Origin: Tethya wilhelma
Lineage: Eukaryota; Porifera; Demospongiae; Tethyida; Tethyidae
DNA length: 64,000 nt
Assembly: GCA_964030475.1 (NCBI GenBank)
Contig: CAXIPT010000002.1
Span: forward strand, 1,686,519-1,750,518
Reading direction: 5' to 3'
How positions within the stretch are numbered: position 1 is the first letter of the stretch; the number at the start of each line of letters is the position of its first letter. The notes below the pieces were generated by a model. That model was not told the origin of the DNA. It worked only from the letters and a program-made list of their open reading frames with translations, and ran no database searches. Below are positions 22,371 through 31,222 of this stretch, piece by piece. The position numbers were made by a program, and so were the translations under genes.

Positions 22371-22423
22371 TTCAATCGAGAAAGGAATCTTCGAGACTCA
22401 CGATTACTGTGGAAGCGTTGTAT

Positions 22424-24376
22424 ATGACAACCCGATCAGGTAGAAAGTACAAGCAGCAGAGCAAAAAAATGACGGCAGAGAAGGGAGCTGGAGTGGAACA
22501 GTTAGTGCGTCTTTTGGTTGAAGATCGAAAGCGGCAGGACGAGGAGGCGTCGAAGCGAGAGGAGCGACGTCTAGAGGAGAAGAGGCTTCTTGAGGAAGCA
22601 GAGGCTAGGAGAGAGGAGTTACGATTGGATGAGAAGAGATTGCGAGAGGAGACTGAAGCTAGGATGGCGGCGGAAGCAGCCAAGGATCGAGAACAGAGGG
22701 AACGTGAACATAAGTTGCAGATAGAGGAGATGAAGGCACAGATGGAAGCTATGAGAGCATGGATGGAGAAGAGTATGGATCGAGAAGAGGAGAGAGTGAA
22801 ACAAGCAGATGCAAGGGGAGAGTTGAAGTTGACAAAGTTGGGTGAAACCGAGGACATCGAGGCATATCTAACCACATTCGAGCGGATGATGGAGGTGCAC
22901 ATGGTGAAGGAGGAACGGTGGGTCTTCCGGCTAGCACCACTACTGACGGGGAAGGCACAACAAGCCTATGCGGCAATGGATCGAGGTGATGCAGAGGACT
23001 ATGCAAAAGTGAAGCAAGCAGTGCTTAGACGGTACAACATCAGCGACAACACCTACCGGAGGAGGTTCAGGTCAGCTAAGAGAAAGGATGGAGAAACATA
23101 TGGTGAGATGGCTATTAGGATGCAGGATCTGGTCAAGCGATGGATGGCAGAGTGCAAGACGGTCGAAGAAGTACTGGAGAAGATGGTGGTCGAGCAGCTG
23201 ATCGAGACGATGCAGACGGATCTGAAGGTATGGGTATCGGAGAGGAAGCCCAAGTCTAGTGGAGAAGCTGGAGAGTTGGCGGATGACTATATGAGAGCCA
23301 GGGGACGTGAAGGTGCAAGGGGGCAACCAGAGAGAAGAGGAGAGCCAAGAAGGTGCCATAAGTGTGGGAGAGAAGGACACTTGGCAAGGTTCTGCTATCG
23401 GAAGAGCGAAGACAGACCAGCCGGTGATAGGTCGGTGAAGAGAGAACAGGAAAAGATCGATTTTAGGAAGGTGAAGTGCTACAACTGTGGAGGATTTGGA
23501 CATTTTTCAACAAGTTGCCCGGAGCGATCACTGTACTGTGGTGAAGGACAGAAGACGGAGGATGCAACAACCAGGAAGGGACTAGTTGAGGGCAAGGAGG
23601 TGACTGACATTGTGCTGGATACTGGATGTTCGAGGACGATGGTACGACAGGATCTGGTGAGAGATGAGAAGCGGATCGAAGGAGAAGCAGTGACAGTGAG
23701 GTGTGCACATGGAGACACGGTGTTATACCCCTTGGCCGAGGTGGAGATGGAGTTGGATGGAGTGCAGATACGGGTGAAGGCAGCCATTTCCGAGCGACTA
23801 CCTGTTGCAGTACTACTGGGCACTGACGTACCAGAGCTAGGAAGGCTTTTGTGGAAGGACCCCCGGACTCAGCATACGGAAGGCATAGAGGAGGCAATGG
23901 TGGTGAAGACAAGAGCTCAGGTCCGAAAGGAAGAACAGGAGGAAGAGGAGCAAGCAGCGAGGGAGAAGATGAGTGGAGCGAAGCCAAACCCAATTGATGA
24001 GGATGAAGATGTGCTTGGTGACATAGGAGAGGTGATAGCGGATCAGGAAGAGGAAATGCTCGGGACAACATTCGCAGATGACATGTTCCAGGAAGTAGGA
24101 GCAGAGAGACGACAACAAACAAGAGGAGAGAAGAGAGCCGAGAGGAGAAAGTACGGGCTACTGAGGGCTAAGGACAGACGTAAGCAACATCAGGGGATGG
24201 AGATGGACTTTAGTCGTGAAGAGATGAGAAGGTTACAGCAGGAAGACGACACACTGGAGGTGGCTAAGAGGAAAACTTTGGAGAGGACAGATGGGGAGCT
24301 GAATCAGTTTCTGGAGAAGGATGGGCTGATCTACCGACATGGACACCAGCAGGAGGGAGTGAAGAGGACCAGATAG
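22424..24376 (+). CDS. Gag-protease of the Gmr1-like element
   Basis: The start chosen is the ATG at 22424 (MTTRSGRKYKQQSKK). Residues about 15-125 form a highly charged coiled coil (EERRLEEKRLLEEAEARREE). A retrotransposon gag segment follows (YLTTFERMMEVHMVKEERWV; YGEMAIRMQDLVKRWM). Two zinc knuckles, CHKCGREGHLARFC and CYNCGGFGHFSTSC, bind nucleic acid. The aspartic protease has its active site at DIVLDTGCSRTMV and a second motif near VAVLLGTDVPELGRLL. After an acidic linker the frame enters the start of the integrase zinc-binding domain (LIYRHGHQQ) and then stops at 24374. The next frame carries on with the same domain, so this is one gag-pol frame broken by a shift, or possibly a programmed one. 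Confidence 0.9.
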   Translation: MTTRSGRKYKQQSKKMTAEKGAGVEQLVRLLVEDRKRQDEEASKREERRLEEKRLLEEAEARREELRLDEKRLREETEARMAAEAAKDREQREREHKLQIEEMKAQMEAMRAWMEKSMDREEERVKQADARGELKLTKLGETEDIEAYLTTFERMMEVHMVKEERWVFRLAPLLTGKAQQAYAAMDRGDAEDYAKVKQAVLRRYNISDNTYRRRFRSAKRKDGETYGEMAIRMQDLVKRWMAECKTVEEVLEKMVVEQLIETMQTDLKVWVSERKPKSSGEAGELADDYMRARGREGARGQPERRGEPRRCHKCGREGHLARFCYRKSEDRPAGDRSVKREQEKIDFRKVKCYNCGGFGHFSTSCPERSLYCGEGQKTEDATTRKGLVEGKEVTDIVLDTGCSRTMVRQDLVRDEKRIEGEAVTVRCAHGDTVLYPLAEVEMELDGVQIRVKAAISERLPVAVLLGTDVPELGRLLWKDPRTQHTEGIEEAMVVKTRAQVRKEEQEEEEQAAREKMSGAKPNPIDEDEDVLGDIGEVIADQEEEMLGTTFADDMFQEVGAERRQQTRGEKRAERRKYGLLRAKDRRKQHQGMEMDFSREEMRRLQQEDDTLEVAKRKTLERTDGELNQFLEKDGLIYRHGHQQEGVKRTR

Positions 24377-25836
24377 ACCAGCTGGTGCTACCAAAGAAGT
24401 ACCGGAAGACAGTACTGCAACTGGCACACACCATACCACTTGCAGGTCACCTGGGGAGGAAGAAGACAGCTACGAGGGTGCACAACAGATTCTACTGGCC
24501 AACACTCTTTCGAGATGTAGCAGACTACTGTCGTAGCTGTGTGGAGTGTCAGAAGTGTTCCCGTAGGCGAGGACCCCGTGCACCAATGGTATCAATCCCA
24601 TGTGTGACCACTCCATTTGAGCGGATTGCAATGGACATCGTGGGACCACTCCCGTGCAGCCGTGCTGGAAACCGGTATGTCTTGGTTGTCTGTGTTTATG
24701 GAACTCGTTATCCAGAAGCAGTGCCATTGAAGTCGATAGATGCTGAGCATGTGGCCGAGGAACTGGTGAAGCTGTTTGCCCGAGTAGGGATCCCACAAGA
24801 GATACTCACGGACCAGGGATCAAACTTTACGTCTCAACTCCTAGCAGAGCTCTATCGACTCCTACATGTGAAGGCATTGCGGACAAGCCCCTACCACCCT
24901 CAGACAGATGGGCTAGTAGAGCGCTTCAATCAGACCCTCAAGGAGATGCTACGGAAGACAGCCAGTGAAGATGGCAAAGACTGGGACAAGCTGATCCCCT
25001 ACATCTTGTTTGCATATCGGGAGGTGCCCCAAGAGTCGACAGGATTCTCCCCATTCGAATTGCTGTACGGGCGAGAAGTGAGGGGACCACTGGATGTTTT
25101 GAAGGAGACTTGGGAGTGCAGTGAGAAGAGTGACGAGAGTGTGATATCACATTTGATGGTGATTAGAGGACGATTGGAGACCATGGCGGAGCTGGTACAG
25201 ACCAATATGGAGAAGGCCCAGAAGAAGCAGAAGGTGTGGTACGACCGCTCTGCCCGAGAACAGAGTTTTCAAACTGGTGACCAGGTACTGGTACTACTCC
25301 CGACGACAACATCAAAACTGACAGCTAGGTGGCAAGGTCCTTATGAGGTACTTAAACCCGTGGGGAAGGTGAATTATCTGGTGAATCTACATGACAAGAG
25401 GAAAAGGAAGAGGGTGCTACATGTGAACATGTTGAAGAGGTGGAGCGTGCCTTCTAGCAGTGGATACTTCACCTGTGACACTGAAGAGGGCGAGACAGAA
25501 GAAGTCCCTACATGGAAGGACAATGATGTGGGAGAAGTGCAATTTGGAGAAGAGTTGACAGAGCCACAGAGGGAAGACCTAAGAGAGATGTTAGGAGGTT
25601 TCAAGGAGGTGATGCAAGATATGCCAGGCAGTACAGAGCTGGCTGAACATTTAATAGACACTGGGGATGCAAGACCAGTGAGGCTGCCCCCGTATCGATT
25701 ACCACAGGCATACCGACAGGAGGTGCAACGTGAGCTGAAAGAGATGCTTGAACATGGCATTATTGAACACTCAACCAGTGACTGGGCAGCACCTATTGTA
25801 CTTGTGAAAAAGAAAGATGGATCACTACGCCTGTGT
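24361..25836 (+). CDS. Integrase and start of RT, Gmr1-like element
   Basis: This frame overlaps the end of the gag-protease frame and needs no start codon of its own. It holds the H2C2 zinc-binding domain (HTIPLAGHLG...CRSCVECQKC), then the DDE core: D in AMDIVGPLP, D in ILTDQGSNFTS, and E in DGLVERFNQTLKEML. A C-terminal domain (ARWQGPYEVLKPVGKVNYLV, HVNMLKRW) follows. After a linker comes the RT entry segment typical of gypsy elements, IDTGDARPVRLPPYRLPQAY and GIIEHSTSDWAAPIVLVKKK. The reading is cut at GSLRLC by the inserted DNA transposon at 25837. The catalytic triad is intact. Confidence 0.9.
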
Positions 25837-27040
25837 CAGTCCAACGGCCAACGACCGGAAGTACGTATGGTAGTAGTACAAGGTTAATTTCAGACGTGAA
25901 TTGCATTACGTCATCGTCTAAATCTATCTTTGGAGCTCAAAAATTTAACTCCATTTTTGAGCTTTTTTCTGTGTCAACCTCTTACGTATTTTGCGGAAGT
26001 GTGTTGCATGAAGTAAAGTGCAACGCCTCCTGATCAGAATGGCACAAGTCCCGTATTTGCAAGTGACACGGATATCACACAGTGTTCGTTTGAAGCTGGT
26101 ACGTTCGAGTGCTGTCTTTTGAACCTTCCCTACAAAGTGCGTCCGAACAGCAGTTCGCAGGAATATCAGCAGGTAAGAAGCTTGCATACAGTAAAACGGA
26201 CATAATAGTTGTATTACAAGCGAAGACTTTTTTGTTCCCATACGTATTTAGAGAGAATCAGAGATGCGTATTTGAGCGAATATTGCTGGTTATATCTCTG
26301 CAAACCATGCAATTCTCAAGGTTTTTGTGCTCTAGATATGTTTGTAATTCAGCACTAACACCCAGAATACTAAAATTCATGTTGGCAACGACACACAACT
26401 TGAAATACTCAAGATTTAACAAAAATAGTGTACAGATTCTAATTAAAGAGCACTATACCCTTCAAATTGTATCACAGTTTTATTATTATTATTATGACAT
26501 TATTATTTGTATCAACCTGGCAAGAATATTACTATTGTTTTTCAAATACATGTATTACTTATTTGTATCAATGTACATCATGCTTTTTCATGTGCCTCCA
26601 GAGCTATATGGAATGATTTTTGTCAGTTTTCAATGTCTTGTATCTGTCATGGAAAATATGGGAACAAAAATTTTATTACATAATTTGTTAGCATTACCAT
26701 TACTCTATCAGTTTGTGGATTATCAATTTCCTGAACACCTCCAAACTGCTGTTCGGACGGTGAAAACACAGCTAATTAAATTTAGTTTCACTTTAGTTGG
26801 TATGTTGTAAGGCTGCTGCAGAAGACAATTTTGCCGCCATTGTTCTGTATGAAACGCATTTTATTACTACAAGAGTAGTAAAACTTCGTGGTGCAAGCTT
26901 CAAGGAGATCATCGCAGAAGGTTAGAAGATATCGTCTGTAGAAAACACGACAAGACTATTTCAGAAAACTGACAAATATTCATAGGGGTGTGGTCAACTT
27001 CCGGTCTAAAAATTAAATGCGTACGTTGGCCGTTCGACTG
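25837..27040. mobile_element. 1.2-kb DNA transposon inserted in the RT gene
   Basis: The left end CAGTCCAACGGCCAACG and the inverted right end CGTTGGCCGTTCGACTG differ at one base. GACCGGAAGT recurs just inside both ends in inverse orientation. The 4-bp sequence GTGT at 25833-25836 is repeated at 27041-27044; removing the insert and one GTGT restores the RT reading frame. A second inverted pair, CGTCCGAACAGCAGTT at about 26142 and its complement at about 26746, lies inside with GTG on both outer sides, suggesting a nested element. A long AT-rich open frame (26109-26810) has no recognisable domain, so the insert is probably non-autonomous. Superfamily not assigned. Confidence 0.85.
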
Positions 27041-27893
27041 GTGTGTTGACTACAGGAAACTCAATACACACACCAAAGTGGATGCCTATCCAATGCCTCG
27101 AATTGATGAGCTCATTGACAATTTGGGTAACGCCAAGTTTATCAGCACGCTGGATTTGTCAAAAGGGTATTGGCAGGTCCCGATGGAGAAGTTTTCACAA
27201 GAGAAGACAGCCTTTGCAACTCCATTTGGACTATACCAATTCACCAGGATGCCGTTTGGGCTTCAAGGAGCCCCTGCTACGTTCCAACGGATGATGGACC
27301 GGCTACTGGATGGAATCGGGGATTTCGCCAATGCATACCTTGATGATTTGGTCATTCATAGTTCCAGCTGGGAGGAGCATCTCCAACACTTGAAGACCAT
27401 CTTAGAACGATTACGAGAGGCGGGGCTGACAGCAAAACCCAAGAAATGTCAGCTAGGCATGAGTCAGTGCGTGTACTTAGGACACATTGTTGGTGGAGGC
27501 AAGGTGCAGCCCGAACAGACGAAACTACAAGCGGTGGAGGACTTTGAGAGACCAACCACGAAGAAAGCAGTACGGTCGTTCCTCGGGATGACGGGATATT
27601 ACTGGAAGTTCATTCCCCATTATTCTACAATTGCATGTCCCCTGACAGATCTAATCCGGAAAAACCTACCAACAAAGGTGAACTGGTCGAAGGAATGTGA
27701 AGTGGCGTTCCAGGAGCTAAAGAGATGTTTGTGTAGTGCACCAGTCCTGAGAAGTCCAGATTTTGAGAGACAGTTTCTATTACAGACGGATGCTTCGGAC
27801 AGAGGGGTCGGAGCAGTACTGAGCCAGAGAGATGACAACGGGGACGACCACCCTGTAGCATATTTCAGTAGGAAGTTATTGGCGAGAGAGGAA
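27041..27893 (+). pseudogene. Reverse transcriptase core and start of RNase H, Gmr1-like element
   Basis: After the insertion the frame resumes with VDYRKLNTHTKVDAYPMPRI, continues through LDLSKGYWQVPM, FATPFGLYQFTRMPFGLQGA and the catalytic YLDDLVIHS, and enters the connection segment (CVYLGHIVGGGKVQPEQTKL; SFLGMTGYYWKFIPHYS). RNase H starts with FLLQTDASDRGVGAVLSQRD. The catalytic Asp residues of RT are present. The frame stops at TGA 27894-27896, where the family has an Arg before YSTIEKECLA; a CGA to TGA change would explain it. Confidence 0.9.
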
Positions 27894-27896
27894 TGA

Positions 27897-28139
27897 TATT
27901 CAACAATCGAGAAGGAGTGCTTGGCAATCAAGCTTGGAATACAGGCCTTCCGTGTGTATTTGTTGGGCCGGAAGTTTACTGTGCAGACAGATCATCGTGC
28001 TCTTGAGTGGCTGTACAAGGTGAAAGAAAACAATGCTAGACTGACGAGATGGAGTCTATTCCTGCAACCATATGACTTTGTTGTGGAGTATCGTGCAGGA
28101 AGACAGAATGCGAATGCTGATGGTCTTTCACGCAGATAG
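27897..28139 (+). pseudogene. RNase H C-terminal part, Gmr1-like element
   Basis: In the same frame as the RT, beyond the internal TGA: YSTIEKECLAIKLGIQAFRV, FTVQTDHRALEWLYKVKENN, LTRWSLFLQPYDFVVEYRAG and NANADGLSRR followed by the natural stop TAG. The E of IEKE and the D of TDH and NADGLSR are the expected RNase H residues. No integrase follows, confirming the integrase-first order. Confidence 0.9.
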
Positions 28140-28164
28140 TGTGCGCAGTAAACGAGTTTACTGC

Positions 28165-28182
28165 AGGAGAAGGGGGGAGGAG
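28165..28182 (+). promoter_or_regulatory. Polypurine tract
   Basis: GGAGAAGGGGGGAGGAG directly precedes the 3' LTR, as expected for the plus-strand primer. Confidence 0.8.
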
Positions 28183-28296
28183 TGTCATGGACTGTACGTA
28201 TCTAGGCATATAGTATTTTAATTGACTGTGCATAAATATCTTTTTGGTGTAATTAGGCATGTGAGTATGATTTTATCTCTAGTTTCTGTGATCTTC
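28183..28296 (+). repeat. Truncated 3' LTR of the Gmr1-like element
   Basis: It matches the first 114 bases of the 5' LTR with one visible difference (A to G at position 16) and ends at the assembly N at 28297. Confidence 0.9.
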
Positions 28297-28455
28297 NGGG
28301 TAAAATGAGAGACTCAATAAGGAGATTGTTAAATGCAGCCCATATAGGAAGAATTTTGCACACACTCTAACAGCCATTCCATCTTGTTTGCGTTCTTTTT
28401 ACGATTTAACAAATCCTGTGTCTCATTACATTTCCAATGTTTTTATTACTTGTAA
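28297..28455. repeat. Half of a foldback-hairpin repeat joined at an N
   Basis: Directly after the N comes the loop and right arm of the FBH repeat (ATGAGAGACTCAATAAGGAG, CTAACAGCCATTCCATCTTG, TTTTTACGATTTA, CATTACATTTCCAATG). The left arm is missing, so the N joins an LTR to the middle of an unrelated hairpin. Confidence 0.75.
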
Positions 28456-29339
28456 TATTATGGATCCCTACAAGGTTAATTGTCGTAAATGCAATGATCT
28501 GTACAATAGTGCTTATTCCTACTAATCAATTGGCTAAGCAGTAGAGTAAACTATAATTGACAGGTGACATAAACTGGACTGCCGGCCATGCAAGAGTTGG
28601 GTATAAAAAATGAAGTAGTCATGTACCGAAATTGAGATGTGCCTCATTCCAATACTTTTTAGCGCACTACACTGCAAAGACTGGTTAGTCCCTACAAAAA
28701 GCTTGAGTAGCAGCTACATACACTTTATTATGATAGAGGATCTTAATGCGCATGTGCATAACAATGCCACGTGGACAGATGTCATTACCATCGTAGTACA
28801 TGAATTTATACACTAAGTTTCAAAGCTTTCTAGTTTTTGTTTATGATGAAAATGAGTATCAAGGAATGTAGTACCCATGAAAAGAACTTACTTTGTGCTG
28901 TCAAAGTTGGCTCAATACATTCTGGTTTTCTGGAAATCGTTTTAAAGTAAGTCAGTTAGGAAGTAAGTACGTTACGAGAACAAAATTGGCACTATTGTGG
29001 CTTCCTACTAGCACTGTCTACAAGTACTAAGGGGAAGTTTTTGTGCGTTTTAGGCCTTGTATAGAGTTGGTAAAAAACTGTTAGTAAGAGCCTCTGAGCA
29101 ACTTTGAAGGTTTAATTAAGTTTGACTAGATTTTTATAGTGACCAACATTTTGTATTTTGTCTATGGGACAGTCGACCCATTCCTACTATACGTACTACC
29201 GTACGTATGATATATATATATATCTAATTTCACATTGGAAGTACACGCAATCCCCCAACAGTAGATAAAGACAAACTGCATGGTTTTATACAGATACTGT
29301 ACAATGCCCTTGTAGTACTAGACAAGCAACAACATGATG
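28456..29339. other. Non-coding stretch
   Basis: No gene or clear repeat recognised. A (TA)n tract lies near 29211-29223. Confidence 0.4.
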
Positions 29340-29960
29340 TAATGAGATTCAGGTGTTGTTATTCAACAACCACAACCCTTGTTTTTACAAGCATCACTGC
29401 ATGTAAGGATTCAAATTCCATATGTTTTTTGATGCTTGGATATACAAGTACCAGCCATCTTTTCAATTAGGAAAAAGTATATTTCTAAGGAAACCCAATA
29501 CTCATTGATTTATTAGGAAAAATGAGGAAATATAACTGATTGTCAGTTCATCCAAGTAACATAGAAATCTAAACTATTTGCATATCTATGGTACAAACCC
29601 ATATAATTCAAGCCAGTTGTACTATGGCAGCCTCTCATCACATGTATCTTTTTCATACAGTATTGTATCAAAGAGTGTTTTTCCTGTACTGCAATCGGTG
29701 AAAAGCAGTTTTAAGAATTATAGTTATTCTTGCTCGCTGTTTTATTTTATTTATGAACTATCCACTAAAATTACTTATCTACTTATCTTTATACCATATA
29801 TAGCCAACAAATTGCCAGTTGTTTAGTAGTTAATAGCTACGTAAAGGAGTTAATAAGACTTAGTGCTGGCAAACTACAATATAGTATTTTGGTTGGAAAA
29901 AGCAGATAGTGTCGTGTTAAGATGATGAGTAGTTACCATCTGCAGCCGATTATTAATACA
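29340..29960 (+). repeat. Diverged direct copy of the repeat at 39000-39780
   Basis: CCACAACCCTTG, the TTTTTGATGCTTGGATAT block, TTAGGAAAAATGAGGAAA, AATCTAAACT and TATAGCCAACAAATTG occur in the same order as at 39007-39615. No credible coding sequence. Confidence 0.65.
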
Positions 29961-30427
29961 AAATTAATTTCATGATCTGATTGGCTAAATGCTAAAAATT
30001 AACGCACATCGTACAGTTAATTTAGTAATTACACAGCAGCTAGTGTGGCATTCTAATTTAAGTTAAAATGAAAATTGCTTATTCGTTATGCCTAGCTACT
30101 TATAATGTAATTTGCTCATTCAACGGAAATAAAGTTTTACATTGATGAATTGTTATTTGTTCATTATATTTGGCAATCATCTAATGAGTAGCTTAAATGA
30201 TCTTATGTTGAGCACGAACAGCATGGAGATAAATTATTTAAAAACAATCGATCAACTTTTAACCTATCTACACAATTATAAAATACATGCATGGCTTCTA
30301 GGTCTGCATTGAAACATATCTCTATTTCACCTAGCAAGCTATATAGTCCCCCTAATACGTAGTTAGGTCCACTGACGATAGATTAAAATCAATTTTAATT
30401 CTATTGAGTACTAGCTAATGAGAAATG
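29961..30427. other. AT-rich non-coding stretch
   Basis: Nothing recognised. Confidence 0.4.
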
Positions 30428-30615
30428 TACAGAATAACAATTATATCTAAGTACACCTACTATTTTATCAATACAGTTAATATCTATGGTTCAGTATAAC
30501 TAAACAAAAAAATCTAGCAGCAGGACATAACACGTACAGAATATAATCTAAGTATAACTATACTATACTATCAATACAGTTAATATCTATGGTTCAGTAA
30601 CTAAACAAAAAATTG
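30428..30615. repeat. Diverged tandem duplication next to the stefin stop codon
   Basis: GTACAGAATA..., ATCAATACAGTTAATATCTA and TGGTTCAGTA...ACTAAACAAAAA occur at about 30428-30512 and again at about 30535-30611. The second copy ends just outside the stefin coding exon and so lies in its 3' UTR. Confidence 0.75.
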
Positions 30616-30623
30616 CAAGAACT

Positions 30624-30758
30624 CTAAAAGACTTCGAGTGGAGAGTCCATTGTCTTGTTGGTTTCATATCCAAGGAGCCTAGGTTGCAGTGGCTCAGTTG
30701 GTAGAGGATCAAATACTTTGACATGCACATAGCCATGCTTTTCATACTCAATGTGAAC
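30624..30758 (-). CDS. Stefin (cystatin A/B-type) last exon
   Basis: The minus-strand exon begins after an acceptor (TTCATATGCAG) and encodes VHIEYEKHGYVHVKVFDPLP, then TEPLQPRLLGYETNKTMDSPLEVF and a TAG stop at 30624-30626. YVH.KVF..LP is the second hairpin-loop region of stefins, and GY.TNK...PLE.F is the usual C-terminus. Together with the upstream exon it makes a typical stefin C-terminal half. Stefins are cytosolic inhibitors of papain-like cysteine proteases such as cathepsins. No signal peptide can be judged because the 5' exon is missing. No defects are visible. Confidence 0.85.
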   Translation of the reverse strand, partial: VHIEYEKHGYVHVKVFDPLPTEPLQPRLLGYETNKTMDSPLEVF

Positions 30759-30844
30759 CTGCATATGAACATAGTATACTACATCAATATACAAAGTTGT
30801 TGGCGTTATAACATAATTATGTTGAAACTACCAAATCTGTTCAC

Positions 30845-30945
30845 CTTTATGATGTAGTTTGTTCCAGCAACAACCTGGGACTTGTACAAGAGTGCATCAT
30901 ACACTTGGAATCGTTGTTTAAGTTTCAGTTCCAAGTCACGACGAA
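30845..30945 (-). CDS. Stefin middle exon, 5' part lost at N
   Basis: On the minus strand the exon reads RRDLELKLKQRFQVYDALLY followed by KSQVVAGTNYIIK and a donor GTGAAC. QVVAG is the first protease-binding loop of cystatins, and KSQVVAGTNY is close to vertebrate stefin B. The intron falls after the Lys of NYIIK at phase 0; human stefin genes have an intron at the same place as far as I recall. The intron is only 86 bp. The exon with the N-terminal Gly segment should lie beyond the N at 30946, but the sequence there is a BEL/Pao element, so the gene is cut by the assembly join. Confidence 0.85.
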
Positions 30946-30946
30946 N
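30946..30946. other. Assembly N between stefin and BEL/Pao sequence
   Basis: A host gene exon and the interior of a BEL/Pao pol gene meet at this N, with no sign of a natural element end on the retrotransposon side. Confidence 0.85.
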
Positions 30947-30949
30947 GTA

Positions 30950-31222
30950 CTCTACTGCCACTACATCCATTCATCGATTCCTTGAATCTACTCCGTGTTG
31001 GGGGCCGACAAGGACTCTCAAAGTCTCCTTACGAATCAAGACATCCAATCATCCTCCATGGCAAGCATCCCTTGACTCGAGTGATCATCCGTACGGAGCA
31101 CTTTCGCCTGCTACATGCTGGTTCGACTTTGCTCTCATCCTCCTTGTCCATACGTTATCACATCGTGGGTGGTCGAAACGTGGTCCGATCCATCGTACGA
31201 GAATGTATTACTTGCCGTCGCG
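30950..31222 (+). pseudogene. BEL/Pao pol fragment, before the frameshift
   Basis: The frame reads LLRVGGRQGLSKSPYESRHP, IILHGKHPLTRVIIRTEHFR, LLHAGSTLLSSSLSIRYHIV and ends CITCRR. LRVGGRL, HP.IL..KHPL..L...H, LH.G...L...R..YWI/HIV and C..C.R are the integrase zinc-binding region of BEL/Pao pol. The frame fails just after CITCRR; a missing base in the GTCGCGG run near 31220 explains it. The 5' part (gag, protease, RT) is absent. Confidence 0.85.

Larger units (their letters stand above)
21811..28296 (+). mobile_element. Integrase-first Ty3/gypsy LTR retrotransposon (Gmr1-like), 3' LTR truncated
   Basis: A 5' LTR, primer-binding site, gag, protease, integrase, reverse transcriptase, RNase H, purine tract and the start of a 3' LTR follow in that order. 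Having the integrase before the RT is unusual for Ty3/gypsy elements and is the hallmark of the Gmr1 lineage; Ty1/copia elements share the order, but the RT and RNase H motifs here are of gypsy type. The copy is disabled by a frameshift near 24350, a 1,204-bp DNA-transposon insertion in the RT, and an in-frame TGA at 27894. The first 114 bases of the two LTRs differ at a single site by eye, so the insertion is recent. The 3' LTR breaks off at the N at 28297. Confidence 0.9.

Noticed and set aside
22372..22902. 176-codon minus-strand Ser-rich frame
   Set aside because: Antisense shadow of the charged Gag coiled coil of the Gmr1-like element.
23463..24122. 219-codon minus-strand frame
   Set aside because: Antisense shadow of the zinc-knuckle and protease region.
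26109..26810. 233-codon open frame inside the 1.2-kb DNA transposon
   Set aside because: It is AT-rich and composed of Phe/Ile/Tyr/Leu without any domain, and it crosses the internal inverted repeats, so it is not a credible transposase.
30882..30945. Start of the 448-codon plus-strand frame leading into the BEL/Pao integrase
   Set aside because: These first codons are antisense to the stefin exon and run through an N, so the apparent N-terminus is an artefact of the join.
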